Source: Lineus longissimus (taxonomy: Eukaryota > Nemertea > Pilidiophora > Heteronemertea > Lineidae). Taken from it: a stretch of 64,000 nucleotides of DNA. The stretch lies in the NCBI RefSeq assembly GCF_910592395.1, contig NC_088316.1:7376001-7440000 (forward strand), read 5' to 3'. A program made the translations under genes and the position numbers. Position 1 is the first letter of the stretch. Each line of letters opens with the position of its first letter. Below the pieces are notes generated by a model. That model had not been told where the DNA came from. It did no database searches and was given only the letters and a program-made list of their open reading frames with translations. Shown piece after piece: positions 34,476-46,264 of this stretch.

Positions 34476-34925
34476 GCTGGAAGTTAGGAATGAAAAGGAT
34501 TTCTAAATTTAGTAATTTATACACATGGCAGTGCAATGGAATTCCTCAAATATGAGTGCAACATGCACCAGGACTGCCGGGGTGACATAAAGTCCGACCT
34601 CGGGTGCACTCGAAAGTCAAAAAACGATTCCCGCACAAAGAAAAAGTCTAAACTCGACCTCCGCACTGTATCGGGAAGGCTTTCATTTAAAACATGGTAA
34701 CGCAAAGATACAATGACTAAACTATTTGTATCTTTAAAATTAACCAAAACCAATATATCAGTCTAATTACTTCGTTTTATCATCAGTTTGGTCTCAAAAT
34801 ATACTCTTAATTTCCTTACTCAAATGCATTTTAATTTGAGATCACAAGTTTGAGATTTCAAGGAGATATTGAAATGTCAAATTTGAATAAGCGAGTTTCA
34901 GCTTCAAAATTGGCAAACCAAATAC

Positions 34926-36397
34926 AAGGACCACTTTTTATTTTTAACATATTTTTTTACAGCACATATTAAGGACCAGAAAATGCCTAAATATGAATGT
35001 CCTGTATGACCTCCAAGACACAGTAATCAATTTCACATGTGGTTTGTTCCAGTTGTTGCATAACTTCTTTCTAAACTTGTCACAACCTGAAAATGGGTGT
35101 TTTGGTGTGTCAACTTTTTCACAATTTTAGCCTAAATGTCTTGTCATCAATGTCAGCATGGTCAGTAGCGAGTATGGCCTCCCCTGCTGCAATAACAGCC
35201 TGACACCGCTGTCTCATTGAGTTTATCAGACGATTAACATCCCTGACATCAATTGCATCCCATGCAGCCTCCAAGGCCACACGAAGCTGCTGCAACCCAT
35301 TTGGCTGCACCTCAAGCGCTCAAATACTCATTCCCATCATGTCCCAGACATGTTCTATCGGATTCAAGTCCTGGGATTTCGCTGGCCAGTCCATACGCTC
35401 AATTCCATGATCCGCCAGGTACTGTGTCACCACCCTCGCTGTGTGGGGACGGGCGTTGTCGTCCATGAAAATGAAATTTTCCCCAGCGTTTTCTGCAAAC
35501 GGAACCACAAAAGGTTCCACGATTTCATCTCTTTACCTCACACCTGTAATTGCTCCCCCTGGGACCACATAGAGGCGAGTGCGTTGACCGTAGCTGATTC
35601 CGCCCCACACCATTGATGCTGCCTTTACCATAGCGGTCATGTTCAGCGATGCAGCCATCTGCAAAATATCTCTCCCTGTTGTCTCCAGACTCTAACACGT
35701 CCATCATTGTGGTCCAGGCTGAATCTGCTCTCATCTGAGAACAGAACACGGCGCCATTGCTGGTGGCTCCATCCCACATGATCACGAGCCCAATTGAGAC
35801 GGATTCTTCTGTGAGCAGGGGTTAATGGGATGCATTGCAGTGGCCTCCTGGCATGGATGTCGGCTCTGTGAAGTCGGTTACGGATGGTTTGATTTGAAAC
35901 AGTCACCCCAGTTGCAGCAGTGAATTGGTTATTGAGTCTGCAAGCACTACTGAAGCGGTTGCGACAACAAATAGTCACTAAGTAGCGGTCATCCCTAGCA
36001 GTTGTTGCTGATGGGCGGCCAGTACGGGGTTTCTCTGAGTATCGCCCTGTCTCCCGGTGTCGTTGGTTAGCACGACTGATGACACTGTGAGACACACCCA
36101 TCATCTCAGCTACTCGTCGCTGACTGAAGCCAGCTTCCAGCATCCCTATGGCTCGTGCAACCTCTACTTCACTCAAGTGGCACCTAGGCATCTCTCTTGT
36201 CGGAATGCTGCCTGAGCTTGGTGGGAAATTTTCAGGTTGTGACAAGTTTAGAAAGAAGTTATGCAACAACTGGAACAAACCACATGTGAAATTGATTACT
36301 GTGTCTTGGAGGTCATACAGGACATTCATATTTAGGAATTTTCTGGTACTTAATATGTGCTGTAAAAAAAATATGTTAAAAATAAAAAGTGGTCCTT
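34926..36397 (-). mobile_element. Tc1-like (Tc1/mariner) transposon, ~1.47 kb
   Basis: Long, nearly perfect terminal inverted repeats of about 169 bp (34926-35094 and 36228-36397) start AAGGACCACTTTTTATTTTT. They enclose one transposase gene on the minus strand. The size and layout are typical of Tc1-like elements with long TIRs. A TA target duplication is expected, but its position is ambiguous at both ends. Confidence 0.88.
35119..36191 (-). pseudogene. Tc1-like transposase, DD34E, frameshifted
   Basis: The likely start is the ATG at 36191 (MPRCHLSEVEVARA). The frame upstream of it lies in the TIR. An N-terminal helix-turn-helix (FSQRRVAEMMGVSHSVISR) and a second paired-type region (GVTVSNQTIRNRLH) are followed by the catalytic triad: Asp in LFSDESRFSL (near 35734), Asp in FMDDNARPHTA (near 35459) and Glu in LNPIEHVWD (near 35354), the last two 34 residues apart. 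At least two frameshifts (near 35660 and 35520) and another near 35315 break the gene, so the copy cannot make active enzyme. Confidence 0.87.
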
Positions 36398-37500
36398 AAC
36401 TTTCTTTGATGAGTATAATATTAGAATAAACATGTACTTCGAGACCAACTTCATAATAAAACGAAGTAATTAAAGCGATGTTTGCGTTGATTAATTGTAA
36501 AGATACTTATAGTTTGTTCAATATATCGTCGCACTACCATATGTTAATTGAAAGCCTTACCGATACCAGTGGAAGGCCAGTGACGTGGAAGGCCAGTTCT
36601 CTGCAGAGGATGTCTGCAGAGAATGCTTTGCTTTCGGATTGTGCACTGCGGGTAATGGAGATCCAAATGCACATCACGAACATATCCGAGAGCTATGCTT
36701 CGGTCTTACTCGGGGATGTTTATTTGACCCGTTAGATCCTCAGGATGTTGGTTTTACACCCCCGGTCACATTCCAGGTGGAAATCATGCGTCACACCATC
36801 TATTAAAAACCGGTTGTACCCCTGTTCACTGATACCTGTCAGTCAACATCACAGTGGACAACGGTACACCATTAACGTGACCGTTTTTGCCAACAACAGC
36901 ATTTCCGCGTTTATGCGGGTACGGCGACCTGGATTTTTTACACTTTACGATAAATTTCTTCGTACTTCTAATTTAATTGAGACAAAAAACTTCTAGGTGG
37001 GGTATTTTGTCCGTGAACAGATTCGGCATGCCTGGGATTGCGAACAAGTTGTAATGATGTGATAAAAATTGATAATTCGGCATTTTCGAAACCCCATTAA
37101 GGACCTCTTTAATAAACAAAAGTGTACTCCTACTTGACATTAACAACAAAAATAGAAAATCCGTTTGAAGGGTTTATTCTTTGGAATAATAATGTTATTT
37201 CTAACTCAAATGTCTACTAGATGATTGTTTCCGGTATCAAGATTCCCACACCTTCAAAATGAATAATATATGTTCCATTAACTTACTAAAAGTATACCAG
37301 GGTTGATTTGATTAAAAAAACCGATACTGTTGAAAGTAAAGTTAGATTTTTGGTAAGGCATGCGAATATGCTAGTTAAAAATATAGTTCACCATAGTTTT
37401 ACCAACTAGAAGTGAGAGTATTATCTCACTTTCTTCATTGTTAATGCGTATTCCGAAATGTAGTTTATGTTGTTCTGGTTTCGGGTTGCTGTTGCTCGTT

Positions 37501-37569
37501 ACCTTCCTTTGCCAATTGATCTACCCCCTCATTTCCTAGTACTCCTACGTGGGCTGGTATCCAATGGAG
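37501..37569 (-). pseudogene. LINE RNase H C-terminal fragment
   Basis: The minus-strand peptide LHWIPAHVGVLGNEGVDQLA is the conserved final block of LINE-type RNase H domains, with the catalytic Asp in the last positions. It is isolated here. The matching N-terminal half of an RNase H is at 40150-40600 on the same strand. Confidence 0.7.
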
Positions 37570-38714
37570 GCCACTGTTCTGAAGCGGAGACGACTACTCA
37601 GTGTTTTGACGAAGGTTCGGATACCAATAAACAACAGGGACGGTAAAATTCGAACAAACACTGGACCCACCTGGTTATGGCTGTCGTTTCTAATTCCAAT
37701 GGCAGCACCCTTCACGGTTGTTGATACCAGTACCAATCAGCTGCCCTGGAGACTATGTCATCACGCCCTTGGCTTCACACCCTGTTGCTAGCCCGTGGGC
37801 GGCGCAATATATCTTGAAGAGGTTCTGGGTTCCTCTCAAACCCCGCGCTTGACCAACAAGCGGGCTAAATATATTTTTGATAATGGATATGTTTATAGTT
37901 TTGTACAATAATGCACATATACGTTTGTCGACTATAGTTTGATATATAATGTTGAATATTAACAATACATTGATGAGCTATACTGTTCTGACTAATAAGT
38001 CGAATTTTAAACAAGAAATCAATTAAATCTTTTTTGGTTTTTGTCATAGGCAATATAAGTAACAAGGTGATACAACTAGAACTTTGGTTCTTACTAAATG
38101 TTAGATGATGTGGATGGGCGAACCCATTTTGACCCAATGTCTGTTTATTAAAATACTATCACGGACGTAAACCTAAACTGGCGGCGTGTAAACGAAGGAG
38201 ATGTACGACAGCGGAATGCCAATTATAATTCCGGCTATCGAGCAATATAGACACGAATGCTATTTGCTAGTAGTCGAATAAATTCAACTACAAATTCAAC
38301 CACAATGGCCGAACCGAATGTCTACTACGAAGAATGCTAGAAGTGCTTGAATGCACTATTTAGAACATGACGTCACCGATTAACGCCTAGTTCTGTAAAT
38401 TAGAAAACAACCAAATTTATATAACACGCCTACAATTAAGGTGCTTAAAGAATGGCAATGGTGGCCCTTCCGTTCAACCCGGAAACAACGACTAGAACCG
38501 AGCATCAAGACACATCCAACGATGACATATCACGAAGGACTATAATTATTAGTCCAGGCCTAAGCATATATGACCTAAATAGTAAGATTACCCAACTAAC
38601 TGGAAAACCAGAACAGTGCATGAAACGTCAACGATATAAAATCTGTCCACAACAAACGCGAAGACAAAACCTACAGGCCTACGAAACCGGCCAGAATAGG
38701 TATAATACTAAATA

Positions 38715-39651
38715 GGCCATGGGACGAGAGTGAAAAATGTGAAGTTCCGTTTGAAAAATTAGCGGGCAAATTGAAAACAGTCGTTTTTGGGTAATATGGG
38801 GGTGCTGATTTCAAAAATCAATTTTTCTCCCGCGTAAAGTTGCACATTAAGTCAGAAATGAGACCCTTGATAGGGCCTAATGGTCCCAAAGTAGGGGTCA
38901 AAAAGTTGATGTCATCGAAACATGTCAACATGGGTATCAAAATGAAGGTCTATGGGAGTACTTTAACATTGCATAGTTTTTGGCCCCCTTAACGAACCGT
39001 GGGATCCCCCAGGGAGGGTCAAAAAGGGCAAAAGTGGAAAGTTTGACCGCCTCCCATGAGCTTCATGGGCACCGCATGTGGATAAAAACTGTTTTATTCG
39101 ACAGTACTCACATAGACCTTTTCATAGATACCCATGACGACACCCTTTGGCAAAAGGTTTTCGAGATCTTAAATTTGGAGCCTAAAAAGGGTCAATATTA
39201 CTATCTCGGCAACCCTTACCCCGAGAGTGTTGTCATGGGTATCATTTTGAAGGTCTATACGATTACTGTCAAATAAAACAGTTTTTATCCATTTATAGTC
39301 CCTATGAAGATCGTGGGACAGGGTCAAAGTTACCACTTTTGCCCTTTTTGACCCTCCCTGGGGGGTCCAACGGTTCTTTAAGGGGGCCAAAAACTATGCA
39401 ATGTTAAAGTACCCCCAGAGACCTTCATTTTGATACCCATGTTGACATGTTTCTTTGACCCCTAGTTTGGGACCATTAGGTCCTATTAAGGGTCTCATTT
39501 CTGACTTAATGTGCAACTTTACGCGAGAGAAAAATTGATTTTTGAAATCAGCACCCCCATATTACCCAAAAACGACTGTTTTCAGTTTGCCCGCTAATTT
39601 GTCAAACGGAACCCTTTTTCTAGACACATTTTTGCCACTCGTCCCATGGCC
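38715..39651. mobile_element. 937-bp foldback element with ~450-bp arms
   Basis: Both ends read GGCCATGGGACGAG inward and TA flanks each side (38713-38714, 39652-39653), as with Tc1/mariner-type MITEs. The inverted match runs nearly to the centre (about 39180), with arm identity apparently above 85%. Each arm carries a similar open frame read outward-to-inward from the two strands (both include GGSKRAKV and WIKTVLFDS), but these start with TTG and look like repeat by-products. Confidence 0.85.
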
Positions 39652-40149
39652 TAATACGAATGCATGAGCTAGCGTGTAGCACAATTTTGCACATACACAA
39701 GGGAGAAATCCCATACAAAGCGATTATGTCAATACACAGGTTTGGAAACGTATTCAAAACATGAGCTCACAAACAAAATGGCGGCTCAATTTAAGTGCAT
39801 GTCATTACGACATTACGAAGGGGAGTTACCGAAGACTACGCCCTACCGACTCCCAGTTAACTTTTGGTATTAAAAGGGGAAATTATCGGAATAATCCTAC
39901 CAGGACCTTCAAACTTCAACTTCCTCCAACGAACCGCCTCCAAACAGTATAACATGGCACAGGATTCCAACCAGGACGAATGATACAAATAAAACACAGC
40001 AAACCCGGGAAGAACGAAAAGGCCATGTGCTCCCTGCAGGGCCCTAGCAGAATGAGAACGAAACCTAGTGCGAGGCCGTGATCTCGCGTAGTTTTGTTAA
40101 TTTTATAATATTTATTTTTTATATGACTCCCCTGAGCCTCTATTAAAAT

Positions 40150-40600
40150 GGCGTCCGTTTGTTTACAATTACTATAGCACATTAGGAAATGGCACTTCGC
40201 CAAAACACTCAGATTGTTCAGAAGTTTCTCCGTCAGCTGGTCTGATATTTTAGACATGAGGGCCTGTAGTGCGGACAGGGAGTCAGTCAGAAAAAATGGT
40301 TGTCTCCTACATTTTCTTGGGTGATCAGGTTCTCAGTGGCTAAGGTTAGGGCTTGCATCTCAGCTCTGTAGTTTCAGCAGAAACTGCCTGATGGTAAGGA
40401 GGTGAAGTGGGAGCTTCTGTCTTGGAGTTTGATAAAAACCCCGCTTCCTCTATTTCTAACCGCATTCCGAGTTGAGTCATCTGTGCAGACATATGTCCAT
40501 GTGCTGTGGGGGTATATTCCGTCGATCATCTTATTGATGAGTGCCTTGGACATCCGATGACTGAAAGCCTTTTGCCTTGAGTTCATTAACATTGGATTCT
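40150..40600 (-). pseudogene. LINE RNase H N-terminal fragment
   Basis: The minus-strand frames contain TYVCTDDSTRNAVRNRGSGV, NYRAEMQALTLATENLI and LTDSLSALQAL. These correspond to the first Asp strand (TDGS-like, here TDDS), the Glu helix and the DS motif of RNase H. A frameshift or stop separates them. The C-terminal block is found 2.6 kb away at 37501-37569, so the domain was split by inserted DNA. Confidence 0.7.
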
Positions 40601-41284
40601 ATCTCTGGAAGGCAGTTGTGGTCAATGCCAAAAACGTGTTTTGTAAAAAAACATAACGGTAAAAATTTAAGCCAAAGGTTTAGGCGCGTCCTTCTTCTTT
40701 TGTCGAAGTATACTTTAGCGGCAATTTATTGATAATCAATGAACTTCCAACGTCACACTAACACTTCATGTAAAAAATGTGCTCCTCCGAAACGGTTTCG
40801 TTTATATTTGTCATGGAACTCGACGTCACCGGCAAGTGCTCCGTTGCGCATTAAAGCTGAACAGCATGAACAAAAACATAACCGTCCATGTTTTAAAAAC
40901 ATGTTCGAGAGAAATGCAAACGTCCGAAACACCCTTCAGAAGTCTGCCAGAAACATGATAGTCTACGGCGAAACAGTGGCGCTGCCGTCAGTCTGTAGCA
41001 GAACACCGGAAGTGCTGTATCATGAGTGTAAGTACATGTACAAATGCACGTAGGCCATGTCCAAGCATGCGGGCGGCCTACAATGTACATGTAGCTTTAA
41101 GTAGGCCCGGCTGGCTATACAGTTGGGTTTGATGCCCAATAATGGTTAACCGTGGATTGCAGAAACGATAGCAACCAAATTGCTCAAGTTCTTAGTTTTC
41201 GTTTTGATGCACAGGTAAAATTTTTTCTGCAAATTATTTACCTCATTTTCACAGTACTCTGTATGATGCTTCGCCTTTTTTCAG

Positions 41285-41339
41285 TGGTCCTTGGAGAATG
41301 GGTGTTTGGTGGCAAAGATGAAGATCATCACGGCGTCCA
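41285..41339 (+). CDS. Exon 4: 55-bp linker exon
   Basis: It is preceded by a long pyrimidine tract and CAG (ends 41284) and followed by GTAAGT at 41340. In the frame required by exon 3 (phase 1) it reads VLGEWVFGGKDEDHHGV and leaves in phase 2, exactly what exon 5 needs. The two His near the end continue the character of exon 3. A short exon is easy to find by chance, but both splice sites are strong and the phases agree on both sides. Confidence 0.55.
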
Positions 41340-41574
41340 GTAAGTTATTCAAGGAGTACTAGTATTATCACTTAAAATGGAACATATTAGGCCAGGAACA
41401 GAGTTTTCAGTGCCTTCTAGCACATGACCAACGGTAGATTCATGCAAAGACATAGCTGTAGAGCGCGTGAATTTCTCAATAACTCAAATTTTATTGTTAA
41501 AGCAACTAACTAGATAATGCAAATTAAAAGATGACAAATAAGAAAGACGGTGGTGATGGGTCAAGAGACCTTAA

Positions 41575-41799
41575 AGGGGATATGTAGTCAGGCGAGTGCA
41601 CAACCAAAATTATGGCTTTATCTTGTGACAAACCATGCTAAACCCATTAATATGGATTTATTTTGACAAAAGGTTGGGATGCATGCAACCAGGTTCAATT
41701 TTTGGGCTATATAATGGGTATTGTTGTGATAAGTGGTTGTTACGCCATGAACCTCAGAAAAGATAGGCAATTTCTGAAACGAAATTTTTTCAGCTCACT
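41575..41799. mobile_element. Candidate TTAA-flanked MITE, 225 bp
   Basis: TTAA stands on both sides (41571-41574, 41800-41803). The element begins AGGGGATATG and ends CAGCTCACT, whose complement is AGTGAGCTG, similar in style to the element at 60996-61322. The terminal inverted match is only a few bases, so this is a tentative piggyBac-type call. Confidence 0.35.
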
Positions 41800-43647
41800 T
41801 TAAAATCGATAGCTTTCCACCAGGCGACTTCCGATCACAATGCAACGTCGCATTCTGGACAAGACGGCATGGGAGGTTGAGTTTAGTTACTTCCTGAAGT
41901 TGGTGCTGTTCCGTACCTCCTCAAACACATCCGTTATTGTTCGTTGTTGTCTTGAAATGCGATTATATACCCCATATTCTCCAGAAAATGTTCTCTGTGT
42001 TTGAATTAGACTCCGTTTATTTGAAAAATGAAATCCCCACAAAAATTCGTTGCTCAGCAGAATATGGCATCTTGTCACAGTGAATACCATAGAGATTATT
42101 TCCTTTGCCGGTGTAAAAGTAAAAAGTGTCCCCCCTGGAAAAAGTGTCCGGCCCTATTGTATTCTGCAATATGGTTCTATAGTGACCCTGACAGTCAATA
42201 GCTCAGAGATTGAAGCGCATAATAGAATCCTTTGTTCCCGGACATTTTATCCTAGGACATTTTAAACTTCTACACCGGGTTGCAAGACTTTTGGACTGAG
42301 TCATGCATTAATGGGTGACTTATGCAATATCTGCCCATGTCCATTGTTGTTTACTGACAATGCTACCCTGGTTGAATAAATTGACATATACATTGGATGG
42401 CTTATTACGTAATAACCATTGGACCGTTTTATGCAGGTGTTTTTCTAACAAGATTATCAAAGCCTATATTTACCAAAAAGGTGTGTACCCATATTATTGT
42501 TTAAAAAACGTTATTAAGATTTTGAAAAAGTAGAAGTATTTTTTAACACCCTGTATCAGTAAAAGGTATATTTCGTTTGTATAATCTTCCCCTTTTACTT
42601 CGAAGCTTATGCTTAATAGCCTAGTACTTACTTGTTCTCATTGTGATGCCAGCCTATTCAGAGGCCTGACAGAGGTTATATAAGATTAGTTGGGATGTTT
42701 TAGTAAACTATTGTAAGCCAGCTAAACTTGAAAGTAGTAATGTCTTTGGATGACATGCATAAAACTAGTGAAAACCTTTAACTTTAAATCTGTGGTTTCA
42801 TCTCTATTCCCTGTTTTCTGCATGCATTAAATCAGAATTCAGGTAGGACTAACAAATACCAGTGCTCCGCTACCAGTCAGTGTGTCATGGCCTGTGATAA
42901 TGTGGTGGGAATGAAAGTTACAGTATATAATTCTTTGAAGACAACGGCTGACTGACAAACACACCACGTAAAATAATAGAAAGTTCTGCAGCGTACACTT
43001 GGTGATCTCGGTCACCACATCGGCAACAAGATTACAATGGCATCGCAAAAAAATTATGAACACTCCAACGTTTTTGCATTGTAAAAATACTATATTTCAT
43101 CATGGCACACAGCAGTAATCTTTAATATATACCTGTCCGCCGAAAGTTGCATGGAAACGTTTAAGAAATTTCAAAATATGCCGTTTATCTGACTGTCAGT
43201 GCATGATGTACCGTGTACATGCATATTGAGCAATTTATCAATGCCGAGTGTATCATATGTTTGTCGAGCAAGCAATCCGTAGTGGGAATTGTAGGGTGAA
43301 GGGGAGGTTGGCGTTTGATGAGGCCAGTTTAATGCGGGGTATGTGATAGTCACTTATATACCAGTCTGATGACAAAACAAACATAGTATAGGCACAACGA
43401 ACAAAAGACCACATGGTATTTTGTTTGCTGCTTATTTGTTGTTGCCAGCAGTGGGTTTGTTCGCCTGCTATGAGGGTATCTATCATGAATCTGGAGGTGC
43501 GTTGTTTACCTCACTGGTATTGGTATAAACTGTGCTTCCCTCCCTGTGAGGCTAAAGCCTGCCAAATCATGAATGGAGAGATGATATCAACTTCCAACAT
43601 GAAAATGAAAATCATGTACCTTTAATTCACAAAAAATGTACCTTTTT

Positions 43648-45800
43648 ATGCCCCCGCCAATGCGTAAAGCATTGCGGAGGCATTATGTTTTACCGATGTC
43701 CGTCAGGCGTCAGGCGTCAGGCGTCTGTAAACTTTTCGTTTCCGCTCATTTTAAGGAGAACGCTTCTAGCGATAACCACGAAACTTTTTTTTTGTGGATT
43801 GACCTTTACTAAAGGAAGGTTCCTTTCGAAAACGGGCTCGTTCAGCCACTTGAAGCCGGATCACCTGTAACTGGCTTTGCGCTGTCTACACGGAGACGGA
43901 TCAAATCGCCGACCCCAGGTCAGTTCAGGCCACTTAAACCACTAACCCGTCGCATGGTGGCGCATGTGTCTCTTTATTCGGTGGATCATATATATATGAT
44001 ATACTGCGCTACCCGATTTTAGTACCGTGCGCAAAGTGACTCGAGGCCAGATCGGTTCTACACGAGAGATTAAGCGTCTTGAAGTGGCTCCAACCCGCCT
44101 CAAGTGACTCGAGACTGCAGTGCTAACGCGCCTCGGGTCAGGTCACTTGGAGACGGTTCTGATTTCGTTCTACACGGTAAAAACTATCCTGACCCGCCTC
44201 GAGCTGGCTCGAAGCCGGTTCCAACTGTCCTCGTGTAGAAAGGCCTAATATCAAGATACTTATTTCTAAGAACGGAACTTGTCCACCTACGCAAGAGGCA
44301 GCAATAGGACAGTCGAAGGCATTCTTTACAACTTGCCACCGAGCCTAGCGGCCTCCAGGGTGGCGTGCTTGAAATTGGTTTCCGTCAATTTCGAGGAGAA
44401 CTGTTTGTCCGATCAAATTCAATTTTGGTATGTACGTTGGGGATGACTAGAGGAAGGTTCCTTTCGAAAACAGGCTCGTCCCGATTGTCAATATGACCAC
44501 CAGGGCAGCGTGCTTGAAATTGGTTTCCGTCAATTTCGAGGAGAACTGTTTGTCCGATCAAATTCATTTTTGGTATGTACGTTGGGGTGACTAGAGGAAG
44601 GTTCCTTTCGAAAACAGGCTCGTCCCGATTGTCAATATGGCCACCAGGGCGGCGTGCTTGAAATTGGTTTCCGTCAATTTCGAGGAGAACCTTTCGTCCG
44701 ATCAAATTCATTTTTTTGTATGTACGTTGGGGTGACTAGAGGAGGGTTCCTTTCGAAAACGGGCTCGTTACGATTGTCAGTATGGCCACCAGAGCGGCGT
44801 GCTTGAAATCAGTTTCCGTCAGTTTCGAGGAGAACCGTTCGTCCAATCAAATTTATTTTTTATATATATTTGATATACTGCGCTACCCGATTTTAGTACC
44901 GTGCGCAAAGTGACTCGAGGCCAGATCGGTTCTACACGAGAGATTAAGCGTCTTGAAGTGGCTCCAACCCGCCTCAAGTGACTCGAGACTGCAGTGCTAA
45001 CGCGCCTCGGGTCAGGTCACTTGGAGACGGTTCTGATTTCGTTCTACACGGTAAAAATTAGCCTGACCCGCCTCGAGCTGGCTCGAAGCCGGTTCCAACT
45101 GTCCTCGTGTAGAAAGGCCTAATATCAAGATACTTATTTCTAAGAACGGAACTTGTCCACCTACGCAAGATGCAGCAATAGGACAGTCGAAGGCATTCTT
45201 TACAACTTGCCACCGAGCCTAGCGGCCTCCAGGGTGGCGTGCTTGAAATTGGTTTCCGTCAATTTCGAGGAGAACTGTTTGTCCGATCAAATTCAATTTT
45301 GGTATGTACGTTGGGGGTGACTAGAGGAAGGTTTCTTCGAAAACAGGCTCGTCCCGATTGTCAATATGGCCACCAGGGCGGCGTGCTTGAAATTGGTTTC
45401 CGTCAATTTCGAGGAGAACCGTTCGTCCGATCAAATACATTTTTTTGTATGTACGTTGGGGTGACTAGAGGAGGGTTCTTTTCGAAAACAGGCTCGTTCC
45501 GATTGTCAGTATGGCCACCAGAGCGGCGTGCTTGAAATCAGTTTCCGTCAGTTTCGAGGAGAACCGTTCGTCCAATCAAATTTATTTTTTGTATGTACGT
45601 TGGGGGTGACTAGAGGAGGGTTCCCTTCGAAAACAGGCTCGTTCCGATGGTCAATATGGCCACCAGGACGGCGTGCTTGAAATTGGTTTCCGTCAATTGC
45701 GAGGAGAACTATTTTTCTGATCAAATTCATTTTCATGCCCCTGCCAATTTGTAATGCATTGCGGAGGCATTATATATTTACCGATGTCCGTTCGTCCCGT
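43648..45800. repeat. Tandem segmental duplication with 145-bp repeat blocks
   Basis: A ~875-bp unit is present twice (43995-44870 and 44870-45740). Each consists of a ~370-bp segment (from ATACTGCGCTACCCGATTTT to CTAGCGGCCTCCAGG, nearly identical in both) and four ~145-bp repeats (motif GCGTGCTTGAAATTGG, then GACTAGAGGA and CAGGCTCGT). The whole is bracketed by direct copies of a terminus with GCATTGCGGAGGCATTAT and ACCGATGTCCG at 43651 and 45735. No gene is encoded; open frames across it are repeat by-products. Confidence 0.8.
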
Positions 45801-46042
45801 TCGTGCGTCCGTCCGTCTGTGCATCCATTAGCCGTCTGTAAACTTTTCGTTTCCGCTCATTTTAACGAGAATGCTTTGAGTAATAAGAATGTAACTTTTT
45901 ATGTGGGTAGAAAAAGATAACGTGTACAGCGGGCATTACAGACCAATAACTCTTTCACGATGTCAACTAAACCCAGTCAGCTATGACACCAGCTGCCCGG
46001 GGTTGTCTGAAAAACACTTCACTTTCCTCATACACCAACTGA

Positions 46043-46264
46043 ATGTGCTCACAGGGGCATATGCCATGCCTTGCGTGGCTCTTGTTCTATTTGTTTTGTA
46101 CTATAAAGACCTCAGGACAGGACGTTCCGAGGGTGCCAGGCTTTGGAGGCAGCACCGTCTCTCAACTTCAGCAGAAAGCCTGGCCAGATGTAAAAACACA
46201 TGTAAAAACATATTTTGCACTGAAAATGTGGATTGGAGACATAGCTGAATGGCTTCACGCGTAA
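46043..46264 (+). CDS. Unrecognised ORF, protein-like C-terminal part
   Basis: A 73-codon frame contains a hydrophobic segment (CLAWLLFYLFCTI) followed by GGSTVSQLQQKAWPDV and ends IAEWLHA. Composition looks coding. A poly(A)-type AATAAA lies just after, at about 46287. I recognise no family. It could be the last exon of a captured or dead gene, or a transposon ORF fragment. Its phase does not fit the host gene described here. Confidence 0.25.
   Translation: MCSQGHMPCLAWLLFYLFCTIKTSGQDVPRVPGFGGSTVSQLQQKAWPDVKTHVKTYFALKMWIGDIAEWLHA

Larger units (their letters stand above)
34667..36567. repeat. Palindromic element holding a nested Tc1-like transposon
   Basis: The arms at 34667-34796 and 36441-36567 are diverged reverse complements (both contain AAAACGAAGTAATTA and GAAAGCCTT in opposite sense). 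The space between them is filled almost wholly by the Tc1-like element at 34926-36397, which therefore inserted into the loop of an older foldback element. Confidence 0.6.

Noticed and set aside
36585-36806. Cys/His-containing ORF (CRECFAFGLC region)
   Set aside because: The Cys spacing matches no zinc-binding family I know and the region continues the palindrome arm, so it was not called a gene.
38980-39390. Two similar ~75-98-codon ORFs on opposite strands
   Set aside because: They start at TTG codons and follow from the palindrome of the foldback element; nothing else suggests coding.
44385-45736. ORFs repeating IDGNQFQARRPGGHIDNR-like peptides
   Set aside because: They only mirror the 145-bp tandem repeats and change frame between units.
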